Shown here piece after piece: positions 7,026-13,907 of a stretch of 64,000 nt of DNA. Location: assembly GCA_027494055.1 (NCBI GenBank), contig JAOSJO010000022.1, positions 520,893 through 584,892 on the forward strand, read 5' to 3'. A program made the translations under genes and the position numbers. The stretch's first letter is position 1, and each line of letters begins with the position of its first letter. Origin of the DNA: Anaerolineae bacterium. Its GTDB lineage: Bacteria; Chloroflexota; Anaerolineae; Aggregatilineales; JAFGMM01. The notes beneath the pieces were generated by a model. The model had not been told where the DNA came from, did no database searches, and was given only the letters and a program-made list of their open reading frames with translations.

Positions 7026-9259
7026 TGCCTGGCGATCCTGCGCTGCGCCGCGTTCGCTGGCCGCTCGACCTGCTGCGAGAGCCGTTCGCGCCGCGCCAGA
7101 CGCCGCGCCCAGCGCCAGCGGCGGGGGTGTTCGACCCGCCTTACCGGTGCGTCCTGGTCAACGAGTCCTGGATTTCGCATATCGCCGGGATGGTGGACGT
7201 GCTGACCGAGCCGGACTCGTGGTCTGGCGACGACCTGGCGCAGTACACCGCGCGCCAGCAGATCGAGGCCTTTCTTCGCGCGCTGACTCTGGGAAACTGT
7301 GTCATGGGGATCACTGACATCCGCGTAAACGGCTGCAAACTGGAGGTGGAGTACAACGACTCCGGCGAGTGGACGGAGGTCGGCGACCTCACGTCATGCG
7401 TTGTGCCAGGGCCACCAGGCGCAGACGGCGAGGACGGCGCAAGCGTTGAGCTGCGCTATATCGACAAAGGCGGCGGGGAGTGGTGGGTACAGTGGCGGCA
7501 GGACGACGACGATCCGACGTGGGCGGACCTCTTCCGCGTGCCAGAGGGCGGGATTCCCGGTCCGCCAGGTCAGGACGGCGCGAGCGTGGAGCTGCGCGTC
7601 TCCGAGGGCTGGATACAGTGGCGGCAGGATGACGATGATCCGACCTGGTCAAACCTCTTCCCTGTGCCTCAGGACGGCGCGCCAGGCGAACCCGGCGAGG
7701 ACGGCGCAAGCGTTGAGCTGCAAGTCTGGGAGTTCACCGAGGTCGGGATGCCGCACTACGGCGAGACGTGGCTCCAGTGGCGGCGCGTGGGCGATTCTGA
7801 GTGGCAAAACCTCATCGACCTGGCCGACCTCAAGGGCGATCCGGGCGAGGACGGCGCAAGCGTTGAGCTGCAAGTCTGGGAGTTCACCGAGGTCGGGATG
7901 CCGCACTACGGCGAGACGTGGCTCCAGTGGCGGCGCGTGGGCGACTCCGAGTGGCAGAACCTCATCGACCTGGCCGACCTCCAGGGCGAACCCGGCGAGG
8001 ACGGCGCGCCGGTTGAGTTCCAGGTCTGGGAGTTCACCGAGGTCGGGATGCCACACTACGGCGAGACGTGGCTCCAGTGGCGTCACGTGGGCGATTCTGA
8101 GTGGGAAAATCTCCTCAACCTGGCCGACCTCAAGGGCGATCCGGGCGAGGACGGCGCAGACGGCGCAGACGGCGCGGACGGCGCAAGTGCTGAGCTGCGC
8201 GTGTACGAGTGCACCGACCCGGATGACCCGCAGTATGGGGAGCGGTGGATTCAGTGGCGGCAGGACGACGATAACCCTTCCTGGACCGACCTGGTCAACC
8301 TCGCCACGCTGATAGGCCCGCAAGGGCTGCCAGGCGCAGACGGCGTGGACGGTCTACCAGGCGCGCCTGGCGCGCCTGGCGAGTGCGTCCCCTACCCCGG
8401 CGACGCCACCCAGGGCGGCGACATCGATCAAGAGTGGTGCGGTACCGCTACCTACCTGACGGACTTTCTTGACGGCCTGCTGAGCGACGTACTGGCGCGC
8501 ATCGGCGCGGGGTCAAGTGTCGCCGTTTTTCTGCAAGACCTTCTTGCCGCGACCGTGATCGCGATTCCCGTGGTCGCGGCGATCAAGGCGAGCTGGGACG
8601 CAATGGCGATGAAGTATGCGCTCATCGACGCCGAGGCGGACTCGACCTTCTGGCTCCTGGTCAAGTGCGGTTTGTATGACGTTCAGCCCACCGGCAACGC
8701 CTTCAGTTCGGTCACGCTGGAGGCCTGGCGGACTCGCATTCTCTCGATCCCGTATGCCCCCAATGCCGGGCCAGAGGTCGCCGGAATGCTCGACTGGCTG
8801 ACGCTGGCCGAGTGGCAGCGCAAGGCCTGGATCGGGTCGCTGGCGCCCTCGGCGCTGTGTGCGGCAGAATGCCCCGGCGAGGATGAACCCTCCGTGTGCC
8901 TGGTCAAATCTCAGTCGTGGCCGCTGCAACCCATCATTGTCACCTATGCGGGCAACGACTACTGGGACCTCACACTTATCCCGGATGCGCAAAGCGGCGG
9001 CGCATTCTACCTCGGCGGCTTCGAGGCCTGCGGCGGCATCGATGGGCCTGGGTTCAAGCTCGTGGGCGCGCCGTCTCCGATCCTGGAGCCGGCACCGAAC
9101 GCCAACAGCGGCGACGCCATGCGGTACTACCCCCTCGGTCAGACGGGCTACCTGCGCCGCCGCTACACGGACGACCTCAGCGACCTGCCGTGCATGTGGC
9201 GGGCAAATTTCTGGTCCCACTCTCCGGGACCGTATCGGTTCAAGATTGTGCCCTGCTGA
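7025..9259 (+). CDS. Collagen-like fibre protein
   Basis: 744 residues and intact. N-terminal FDPP domain (~36-95), then a short domain (VNGCKLEVEYNDSGEW). Residues ~125-460 hold alternating Gly-X-Y segments (GPPGADGEDG, GIPGPPGQDG, GADGVDGLPGAPGAPGE) and ~40-residue beta units of the form SVELR..W.QWR.DDDPTW.DL. Three copies of a 50-residue unit are nearly identical. The C-terminal ~280 residues are a non-repetitive globular part with a hydrophobic helix (VFLQDLLAATVIAIPVVAAI) and several Cys. This layout is typical of phage tail fibres and bacterial surface fibres: a trimeric collagen stalk with a binding head. It is the last large gene of the 5713-9505 unit. Confidence 0.7.
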   Translation: MPGDPALRRVRWPLDLLREPFAPRQTPRPAPAAGVFDPPYRCVLVNESWISHIAGMVDVLTEPDSWSGDDLAQYTARQQIEAFLRALTLGNCVMGITDIRVNGCKLEVEYNDSGEWTEVGDLTSCVVPGPPGADGEDGASVELRYIDKGGGEWWVQWRQDDDDPTWADLFRVPEGGIPGPPGQDGASVELRVSEGWIQWRQDDDDPTWSNLFPVPQDGAPGEPGEDGASVELQVWEFTEVGMPHYGETWLQWRRVGDSEWQNLIDLADLKGDPGEDGASVELQVWEFTEVGMPHYGETWLQWRRVGDSEWQNLIDLADLQGEPGEDGAPVEFQVWEFTEVGMPHYGETWLQWRHVGDSEWENLLNLADLKGDPGEDGADGADGADGASAELRVYECTDPDDPQYGERWIQWRQDDDNPSWTDLVNLATLIGPQGLPGADGVDGLPGAPGAPGECVPYPGDATQGGDIDQEWCGTATYLTDFLDGLLSDVLARIGAGSSVAVFLQDLLAATVIAIPVVAAIKASWDAMAMKYALIDAEADSTFWLLVKCGLYDVQPTGNAFSSVTLEAWRTRILSIPYAPNAGPEVAGMLDWLTLAEWQRKAWIGSLAPSALCAAECPGEDEPSVCLVKSQSWPLQPIIVTYAGNDYWDLTLIPDAQSGGAFYLGGFEACGGIDGPGFKLVGAPSPILEPAPNANSGDAMRYYPLGQTGYLRRRYTDDLSDLPCMWRANFWSHSPGPYRFKIVPC
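7694..8143 (+). repeat. Three tandem 150-bp coding repeats
   Basis: Units 7694-7843, 7844-7993 and 7994-8143 each encode 50 residues running from GEDGA through VWEFTEVGMPHYGETWLQW to LADL. Most differences are single bases, so the array is a recent duplication or kept alike by recombination. Degenerate single units precede and follow it. Copy number is expected to vary between strains. Confidence 0.85.
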
Positions 9260-9271
9260 AAGGAGTCAAAC

Positions 9272-9505
9272 ATGGATGATGGCCTGCTCTCTCTCCTGGC
9301 GCGGCTGCTGGAGTCGCAAGGCCTGGCGATTGTGTTGATCGTCGGCGGGCTGTGGTGGTTTAACGCCAAGTTCTGGCCGTTCATCACTGACAAGCTTGTG
9401 CCGCTCTGGGTGGAGCAGCGGCGGCAGGATCGCCTGCTCATGGAGCGCGCGGTGATGGCGCTAGAACGGCTAGCAGAGGTGCCGATCAACCTTGTGCCGG
9501 AGTAA
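9272..9505 (+). CDS. Small holin-like membrane protein
   Basis: 77 residues. A single hydrophobic helix (LAIVLIVGGLWWFNAKFWPF) follows a short N-terminal amphipathic segment, and a charged helix (QRRQDRLLMERAVMALERLA) follows it. Size, layout and position just after the fibre gene fit holin-like or phage-encoded membrane proteins, but this is not proof of lysis function. A strong RBS (AAAGGAG) lies 8 bases before the ATG and only 12 bases separate it from the fibre gene. Confidence 0.55.
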   Translation: MDDGLLSLLARLLESQGLAIVLIVGGLWWFNAKFWPFITDKLVPLWVEQRRQDRLLMERAVMALERLAEVPINLVPE

Positions 9506-9561
9506 AACCCTGCCGCCAATGCCGCCGAGGACCTCGCCAGAGCGACGGAGAGCGTTTTTTC

Positions 9562-9573
9562 TGGCATATGCCA
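9562..9573. promoter_or_regulatory. 12-bp palindrome, possible operator
   Basis: TGGCATATGCCA is a perfect dyad, extended by CTGG/CCAG, located after a T6 run and 71 bases upstream of the promoter of the HTH gene. It may be an operator; no binding evidence exists. Confidence 0.35.
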
Positions 9574-9643
9574 TACCAGTTGCCCTTGTTCCCTGCGCAC
9601 TTGTTGCCGTCGCGCGCCACCTCGAGTCTCAAACCAAATAGAC

Positions 9644-9672
9644 TTGACATTTTGTGATGTTAGGTCTAGCAT
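9644..9672 (+). promoter_or_regulatory. Sigma-70-type promoter of the HTH gene
   Basis: TTGACA (9644-9649), a 17-base spacer and TAGCAT (9667-9672). It lies in an AT-richer patch 37 bases before the ATG at 9709. It is one of the clearest promoters in the window and suggests the HTH gene is expressed independently of the fibre operon. Confidence 0.7.
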
Positions 9673-9708
9673 GGGGTGGTGCTGCTGCCACAAGGGGAGA
9701 ACTTCACA

Positions 9709-9984
9709 ATGGCGCGCTTTCAGACCCGGCTCGCTGAGCTTCTGGATCAACAGACGCCTGAGTATGCCAGGCCGCGTTGGGTTGACCTGGCTGCCCTTAC
9801 GGGAGTCTCTGATGTCACACTGATGGCCTGGTACCATGCAAGGGTGGGTTCTGATACCTACCTCAGCGGGTTTAGTGGCGCTGTGGCCGCCAAGCTCATG
9901 CGGTACTTTGGCCTGGATCGCCTCGACCAGCTCGTCGAGGTCGTGCTCGACGAAGGCGATGTTTCGCCGTCTCAGTTCGCCTAG
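9709..9984 (+). CDS. HTH-type regulator-like protein
   Basis: 92 residues from ATG 9709, chosen for AAGGGGAG about 10 bases upstream over GTG 9676. The sequence RFQTRLAELLDQQTPEYARP, then DLAALTGVSDVTLMAWYHAR (helix-turn-helix), then AVAAKLMRYFGLDRLDQLVEVV, matches an Xre/Cro-type fold with a five-helix core. It has its own consensus promoter. It probably regulates the island (inference). Confidence 0.65.
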   Translation: MARFQTRLAELLDQQTPEYARPRWVDLAALTGVSDVTLMAWYHARVGSDTYLSGFSGAVAAKLMRYFGLDRLDQLVEVVLDEGDVSPSQFA

Positions 9985-10009
9985 GTTGTGAGCAGAAGGA
10001 GTGCGCTTC

Positions 10010-10242
10010 ATGTTTGGAGGGGGCTGTTTCCTGGGTTTTTGATTATCGGCGGTCTGATCGTCATGGGGTTCGGTGCCGTCGCGATCTTCGACAAAGACCT
10101 TGCTTGGCGGGTGACCCGATGGCAGAACGCGCTTCGTGGTCTGGAATCGAAGAGAACGAGGGAATGGGAAACGATGACGACGGTCTCCGGCGTGACCTCG
10201 ATCCTCTTGGGCCTGTTCCTGATCGTCCTGGCTCTCGTGTGA
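10010..10242 (+). CDS. Two-helix membrane protein, frameshifted
   Basis: Start ATG 10010 with AAGGAG 8 bases upstream. The frame shifts at the G5 run 10019-10023; one more G gives MFGGGLFPGFLIIGGLIVMG. Helix 1 is GFLIIGGLIVMGFGAVAIF; after a polar 30-residue loop (DKDLAWRVTRWQN) helix 2 is GVTSILLGLFLIVLALV. Function unknown. It converges on the minus-strand gene ending at 10247. Confidence 0.5.
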
Positions 10243-10246
10243 GCAA

Positions 10247-10576
10247 CTACACGCCGGGTGGATGCGCCTTGCGAAGAAGGGCGCGTTTGACCAAGATGCA
10301 CACAGCCTCCGGTATCTCAATCCCGCGCTCCTGGGCCATTGCTGTGACCGCTTCAAGATCGGCGCGATCCAGTTTGATGGTCACTTCCTGGTTCCCGGTG
10401 TTTATCCTGCGGTGGGCGATCCGCTTGATGCCTTCCTGGACCAGCAGGAGCAAGGCCGCACTCACGTCAATCTGTCGATGTTGTGCAACCGCCTGCGCGT
10501 ACTTGTGGGTCTTCTCGTCCAGGGAGATCACGACTGTGTGTCGATGCCCTGACTGCCTGCGCCTGAACAGTCTCAT
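10247..10576 (-). CDS. Ribbon-helix-helix-like DNA-binding protein
   Basis: 109 residues with two similar halves: HTVVISLDEKTHKYAQAVAQ with a following helix, and QEVTIKLDRADLEAVTAMAQ, IPEAVCILVKRALL. Each half has the strand-helix-helix pattern of ribbon-helix-helix repressors or mobile-element accessory proteins, here seemingly fused as an internal dimer. It starts 20 bases beyond the tRNA-Gly terminator, facing away from the tRNA. It may be part of the island's boundary functions. Confidence 0.5.
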   Translation of the reverse strand: MRLFRRRQSGHRHTVVISLDEKTHKYAQAVAQHRQIDVSAALLLLVQEGIKRIAHRRINTGNQEVTIKLDRADLEAVTAMAQERGIEIPEAVCILVKRALLRKAHPPGV

Positions 10577-10596
10577 ACACGCCCCCTGCGGCGTCT

Positions 10597-10642
10597 AAAA
10601 AAGCGGGAGCCTGCATTCCCTCGACCAAAGGCAGCAGGCTCC
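10597..10642 (-). terminator. Rho-independent terminator of tRNA-Gly
   Basis: On the minus strand a 9-bp stem (GGAGCCTGC/GCAGGCTCC, 10642-10606) is followed by a GC clamp and T6 (10602-10597). It lies 58 bases downstream of the tRNA. Confidence 0.8.
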
Positions 10643-10699
10643 TCCCAGCACCTTAACAACTGCATAGGTCCTCAACTTGAATGCGGTTGGTCGGTGCAG

Positions 10700-10771
10700 A
10701 GCGGGTAGTGGGACTCGAACCCACGACATACAGCTTGGGAAGCTGTCGTTCTACCACTGAACTATACCCGC
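10700..10771 (-). tRNA. tRNA-Gly (anticodon CCC)
   Basis: 72 nt read on the minus strand from 10771. The acceptor GCGGGTA pairs with TACCCGC, the D-arm is GTTC/GAAC, and the anticodon stem ACAGC/GCTGT encloses the loop TTCCCAA, so the anticodon is CCC. The T-arm has the loop GGTTCGAGTCC. The discriminator is U, as usual for tRNA-Gly; CCA is not encoded. It reads GGG codons. The gene bounds the phage-like island, a typical integration locus. Confidence 0.95.
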
Positions 10772-10804
10772 GTTTGCCTGGCAGGATTCTGTCAGGCATT
10801 ACAG

Positions 10805-10833
10805 ATTCTACGCCAGAAACGGCCAAAAATCAA
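10805..10833 (-). promoter_or_regulatory. Promoter of tRNA-Gly
   Basis: On the minus strand TTGATT, a 17-base spacer and TAGAAT end 33 bases before the tRNA 5' end. Confidence 0.6.
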
Positions 10834-10954
10834 ATGCGATGCGCCGGGGTTCCCGAAGAATGTCATGCTTTGCAGGGACACTGCTACATTGACGCAGGGG
10901 GCATTTGCGCTAAGCTGCACTCAGCGTCTCCCCGCATGACAGGCGAAACCATCT

Positions 10955-12031
10955 ATGAACAATCGTGGCGCACACACAATTGCTGAAATCCTGAGCCAGC
11001 CCACAGTCTGGGCCGACACGCTGGACGCGGCCCTCCGCGACGGGCTGCCGGCGCTGCGCGCGCTGTGGCAGGCGCGCGCGCCTGACCAGGTCATCTTCAC
11101 CGGCTGCGGCTCCACGCACTACCTGGCAATGACCGGGGCGGCGCTCTTCCAGGCGCTCGTGGGCGCGCCGGCGGTGGCGCGCCCGGCCTCAGAGCTGGCG
11201 CTGCTCCCCGACCTGGCCTTCGTCCCCAACGCGGACACCCTGTTGGTGGCGGTGTCCCGCTCCGGGACGACCTCCGAGACCGTCGAGGCCGTGCGCGTCT
11301 TTCGCGAGCGCGTCGGGGGCAGGGTGGTGACCGTCACCTGCGACAGCGCCAGCACGCTCGCGCAGCAGGCGGATGTCTCGCTCGCGGCGGACACGGCGCA
11401 GGAGCAGAGCGTCGCGCAGACGCGCTCGTTCAGCAGCATGGCCGTGCTGTGCCAGGCGCTGGCGGCTGAACTCTCCGGGCGGGCCGACCCCGCGCTGCTC
11501 GGCCGGCTGCCGGGCATCCTGCAAGGGCTGATCGACGCCTACCACGCGACGGCCCGCGCGCTGGGCGAAGACGCCAGCCTTGAGCGCTTCTACTTCCTGG
11601 GGTCTGGCTGGCTGTTCGGCATCGCCAGCGAGGCGATGCTGAAAATGAAAGAGATGTCGCTCTCGTACAGCGAGGCGTTCCACGTGCTCGAATTCCGCCA
11701 CGGCCCGATGTCGATGGTCAACGACCAGACGCTCGTCGTCGGCCTGCTCTCCGACGGCGCACGCCGGCAGGAGACCGCCGTCCTGCGCGACATGCACGGG
11801 CACGGCGCGCGCATCCTGGCGCTGGTCGAGGACGACCCCGACGGGGCGCTGGCGGGCTGGGCGGAGGCGGTCGTCCGGCTGCAATCCGGCCTGCCAGAGT
11901 GGGCGCGCGCGATCCTCTACCTCCCGGTCCTGCAACTCCTGGCGTACTATCGCGCGATGGCGCGCGGCCAGAACCCAGACCGCCCCGCCAAGCTGGAGGC
12001 GGTCGTCTCGCTCGGCGGGCGGCTGCTGTAA
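10955..12031 (+). CDS. SIS-domain sugar-phosphate isomerase/deaminase
   Basis: 358 residues with two SIS domains, similar in layout to the isomerase half of GlmS and to AgaS/FrlB-type proteins. SIS1 shows FTGCGSTHYLAMTGAALFQ and the phosphate loop SRSGTTSETVEA. SIS2 shows YFLGSGWLFGIASEAMLKMK, EMSLSYSEAFHVLEFRHGP (the catalytic and ring-opening Glu/His region), and ends in a Lys near the C-terminus (PAKLEAVVSLGG). No glutaminase domain, so it uses free amino sugars or deglycates. It is followed 49 bp later by an AraD-like epimerase, suggesting a small sugar-phosphate operon. Substrate not determinable. Confidence 0.85.
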   Translation: MNNRGAHTIAEILSQPTVWADTLDAALRDGLPALRALWQARAPDQVIFTGCGSTHYLAMTGAALFQALVGAPAVARPASELALLPDLAFVPNADTLLVAVSRSGTTSETVEAVRVFRERVGGRVVTVTCDSASTLAQQADVSLAADTAQEQSVAQTRSFSSMAVLCQALAAELSGRADPALLGRLPGILQGLIDAYHATARALGEDASLERFYFLGSGWLFGIASEAMLKMKEMSLSYSEAFHVLEFRHGPMSMVNDQTLVVGLLSDGARRQETAVLRDMHGHGARILALVEDDPDGALAGWAEAVVRLQSGLPEWARAILYLPVLQLLAYYRAMARGQNPDRPAKLEAVVSLGGRLL

Positions 12032-12080
12032 GCCGGCCGGGCAGGCATCGACCGACGCGAGTGATTTCAGGAGCATTGAC

Positions 12081-12731
12081 GTGAAGCTACCCGAGTTGCG
12101 CATCACGGTCTGTGAACTGCACCAGGAGCTGCCCCGGTACAACCTCGTCGTGTGGACTGGCGGCAACCTCAGCGCGCGCGACCCCGAAACGGGGCTGATC
12201 GTCATCAAGCCGAGCGGCGTCCGGTACGAGCACCTGACGCCCGAAAACATGATTGTGGTGGACATCGACGGCAACGTCGTCGAGGGCAAACTCAAGCCGT
12301 CGTCAGATACGGCGTCACACTGCTACATCTACCGCCACCGGCCTGACATCAACGGCGTGGTGCACACGCACTCGCGGTATGCGACGGCCTTCGCCGCGCT
12401 GGGGCGCGAGATCCCGTGTGTACTCACCGGCATGGGCGACGAGTTCGGCGGGCCGGTGCCGTGCGGCGGCTTCGAACTCATCGGCGATGAGGCCATCGGC
12501 GCGGAGGTCCTGCGCTGCCTCGCCGACACGCGCAGTCCCGCCATCCTGATGCAGAACCACGGCGTGTTCGCCGTCGGCCCGACCGCAGAGGCGGCGGTCA
12601 AGGCGGCGGTGATGGTCGAGGACAGCGCCGCGACGGTCTGGATGGCGCTGATGATGGGCGAGCCGATCCCGATCCCGCGGGACCTGATCGACCGGCTCCA
12701 CCACCGCTATACCAACATCTACGGGCAGTAG
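12081..12731 (+). CDS. Class II aldolase / L-ribulose-5-phosphate 4-epimerase-like
   Basis: 216 residues from GTG 12081 with CAGGAG upstream. It has the class II aldolase fold: NLVVWTGGNLSARDPETG, IKPSGVRYEHLTPENM, the phosphate motif LKPSSDTASH, the metal ligands HTHSRYA, and QNHGVFAVGPTAEAA with its third His. These are all hallmarks of AraD/UlaF/SgbE zinc epimerases (E. coli AraD is 231 residues). It probably interconverts pentulose 5-phosphates; fuculose-type aldolase activity is the alternative. Coupled by position with the SIS protein. Confidence 0.85.
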   Translation: MKLPELRITVCELHQELPRYNLVVWTGGNLSARDPETGLIVIKPSGVRYEHLTPENMIVVDIDGNVVEGKLKPSSDTASHCYIYRHRPDINGVVHTHSRYATAFAALGREIPCVLTGMGDEFGGPVPCGGFELIGDEAIGAEVLRCLADTRSPAILMQNHGVFAVGPTAEAAVKAAVMVEDSAATVWMALMMGEPIPIPRDLIDRLHHRYTNIYGQ

Positions 12732-12753
12732 GCCCGGCAGGGGGCGCTCAGCC

Positions 12754-12966
12754 TCAGTCCAGGTCGGGCAGATCGACCGGGTCCTCTGCGGGCTTGCACA
12801 CGCCGCACCACACGGCGTCCGCCACGACGAGCGCGCGCGGTTGGCCTGTGCGCCCCCGGTAGATTTCCAGCACGAAGGGCAGTTCTTTCACGTGTTCGCG
12901 GCACACCGCGCGCCCGCAGAAGCGGCAGGTCGCGTGCGCCGGGCGCTCACAATGCCAGCATTGCAT
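12754..12966 (-). CDS. Small zinc-finger protein
   Basis: 70 residues from ATG 12966 with AGGAGG 6-7 bases upstream. CWHCERPAHATCRFCGRAVCREH resembles a B-box or AN1-like treble zinc site, followed by a strand region and a final WCGVC. Cys/His spacing supports two zinc ions. Soluble, with unknown partner. It is convergent with the epimerase gene. Confidence 0.65.
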   Translation of the reverse strand: MQCWHCERPAHATCRFCGRAVCREHVKELPFVLEIYRGRTGQPRALVVADAVWCGVCKPAEDPVDLPDLD

Positions 12967-13052
12967 GGTTGCCTCCTGCCCCTGGATTATGCGGGCGTTC
13001 GGGCGCGCGAGCAAGCGCGCCGCCTTGCGCCGCCGCGCTTTGGGTAAGTTAT

Positions 13053-13118
13053 ACAAATAGACTGCGCGTATTTTCTGTAAGGTTGCACATAGAAACGCCC
13101 CCCTGGTTGTTATATAGT
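13053..13118 (+). promoter_or_regulatory. Promoter region of small RNA candidate 1
   Basis: The box ACAAATAGACTG (13053), the box TTGCACATAGAA (13083) and the -10 TATAGT (13113-13118) are spaced exactly 30 and 30 bases apart. The same three boxes with the same spacing recur before candidate 2. Regular three-turn spacing suggests an activator plus polymerase site. Confidence 0.55.
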
Positions 13119-13124
13119 GATAGT

Positions 13125-13271
13125 GCGGTTCAATACGAGCGGGCTGGTAAAAGTACCAGGTTCCATCTCAAAAGGAGGCTGCAACATTACCAGCCGCAGA
13201 ACAATCTCCGTTTTCTCCTCGTGTCGGCGCTAAGTCGGTCCTTCCTGGGTCGGGACCGACTTAGTGCTTTT
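13125..13271 (+). ncRNA. Structured small RNA candidate 1
   Basis: About 147 nt, predicted from a -10 box to an intrinsic terminator. GGCTGGTAA (13142-13150) pairs with TTACCAGCC (13187-13195). An alternative small hairpin CTGGTA-AAAG-TACCAG uses the same 5' arm, so two states are possible. A single-stranded stretch TTTTCTCCTCGTGTCG (13211-13226) precedes the terminator CTAAGTCGGTCC/GGACCGACTTAG (13230-13264), which ends in TGCTTTT. No convincing coding frame. A second copy at 13733 preserves the long stem with compensatory changes. The CUCCUC core could pair with Shine-Dalgarno sequences, suggesting a trans-acting regulator (inference). Confidence 0.6.
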
Positions 13272-13395
13272 CTGGCCCCAGATTCGCGACGGGTTGCGGC
13301 GCGCTTCAGTTCGCCTGTGCAAGAAGAAGTCGTATCACGATCAAGGATCAGATCGTCTCCTTGTGAAATGCTGGCGCGATTACACGACCTATTTG

Positions 13396-13467
13396 ACCTC
13401 ACCCCCGCCGCGCTGCCCGCGACTTCCCCTCTCCATCAAATGGGAGAGGGGGGCCGAGGGGGGTGAG
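13396..13467. repeat. Interspersed palindromic repeat, CCTCACCCCC type
   Basis: Outer arms CCTCACCCCC/GGGGGTGAGG enclose inner arms CCCCTCTCC/GGGAGAGGGG. The same kind of sequence recurs at 34.7-34.9 kb. Apart from this element, 13272-13650 holds no gene that I can support. Confidence 0.65.
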
Positions 13468-13660
13468 GTAGGCAGGCGGAAACCATCTTCTCACTCGCCA
13501 GGTGGCGCGTCGCGTGACGCATCAAGCCAAGCGTTTTGAAGCTCCCTGGGAGCGACCGAACGGTCAGCGCTTCTGAACTGGCGTCATGCGCGGTTCAATG
13601 CTTCCCGGCGCGAAACGGTCGCCCGGCAGCGCCACGCCGTGGGGTATTGTGACAAAATGC

Positions 13661-13726
13661 ACAAATAGATTGCCCTGGATTTCTGCACCCTTGCACATAG
13701 AATTCCGCGCGGCTTTGCCCTATACT
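13661..13726 (+). promoter_or_regulatory. Promoter region of small RNA candidate 2
   Basis: ACAAATAGATTG (13661), TTGCACATAGAA (13691) and TATACT (13721-13726), with the same 30-base spacings as in the first copy at 13053. Confidence 0.55.
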
Positions 13727-13732
13727 GGTGTT

Positions 13733-13870
13733 CAAAGTCCAATCGCGTGGCTGGCGTCTAATCAACATGGCACACCTCGCATCCAGAGCGGGAAGCCAGC
13801 CGCATAGCAGTTCAATTTTCTCCTCGTGTCGCATTAAGCCGGTCCATTGGGCAGGGCCGGCTTAATGTTT
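13733..13870 (+). ncRNA. Structured small RNA candidate 2
   Basis: About 138 nt, parallel to candidate 1. GTGGCTGGC (13747-13755) pairs with GCCAGCCGC (13795-13803). The sequence differs from copy 1 yet the pairing is kept, i.e. covariation. The conserved segment TTTTCTCCTCGTGTCG (13816-13831) is identical to copy 1. The terminator CATTAAGCCGG/CCGGCTTAATG (13832-13867) is followed by a short T3 run. It ends 37 bases before the aminotransferase ATG but has its own terminator, so it is probably an independent transcript. Confidence 0.6.
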
Positions 13871-13907
13871 GTGGCGTGGGCGCGCATTTCCCTTACAATA
13901 GGGCGTC

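Noticed and set aside
9163..10356. Minus-strand open frame of 397 codons across the end of the fibre operon
   Set aside because: Overlaps several small genes with RBSs and a promoter on the plus strand; no domain recognised.
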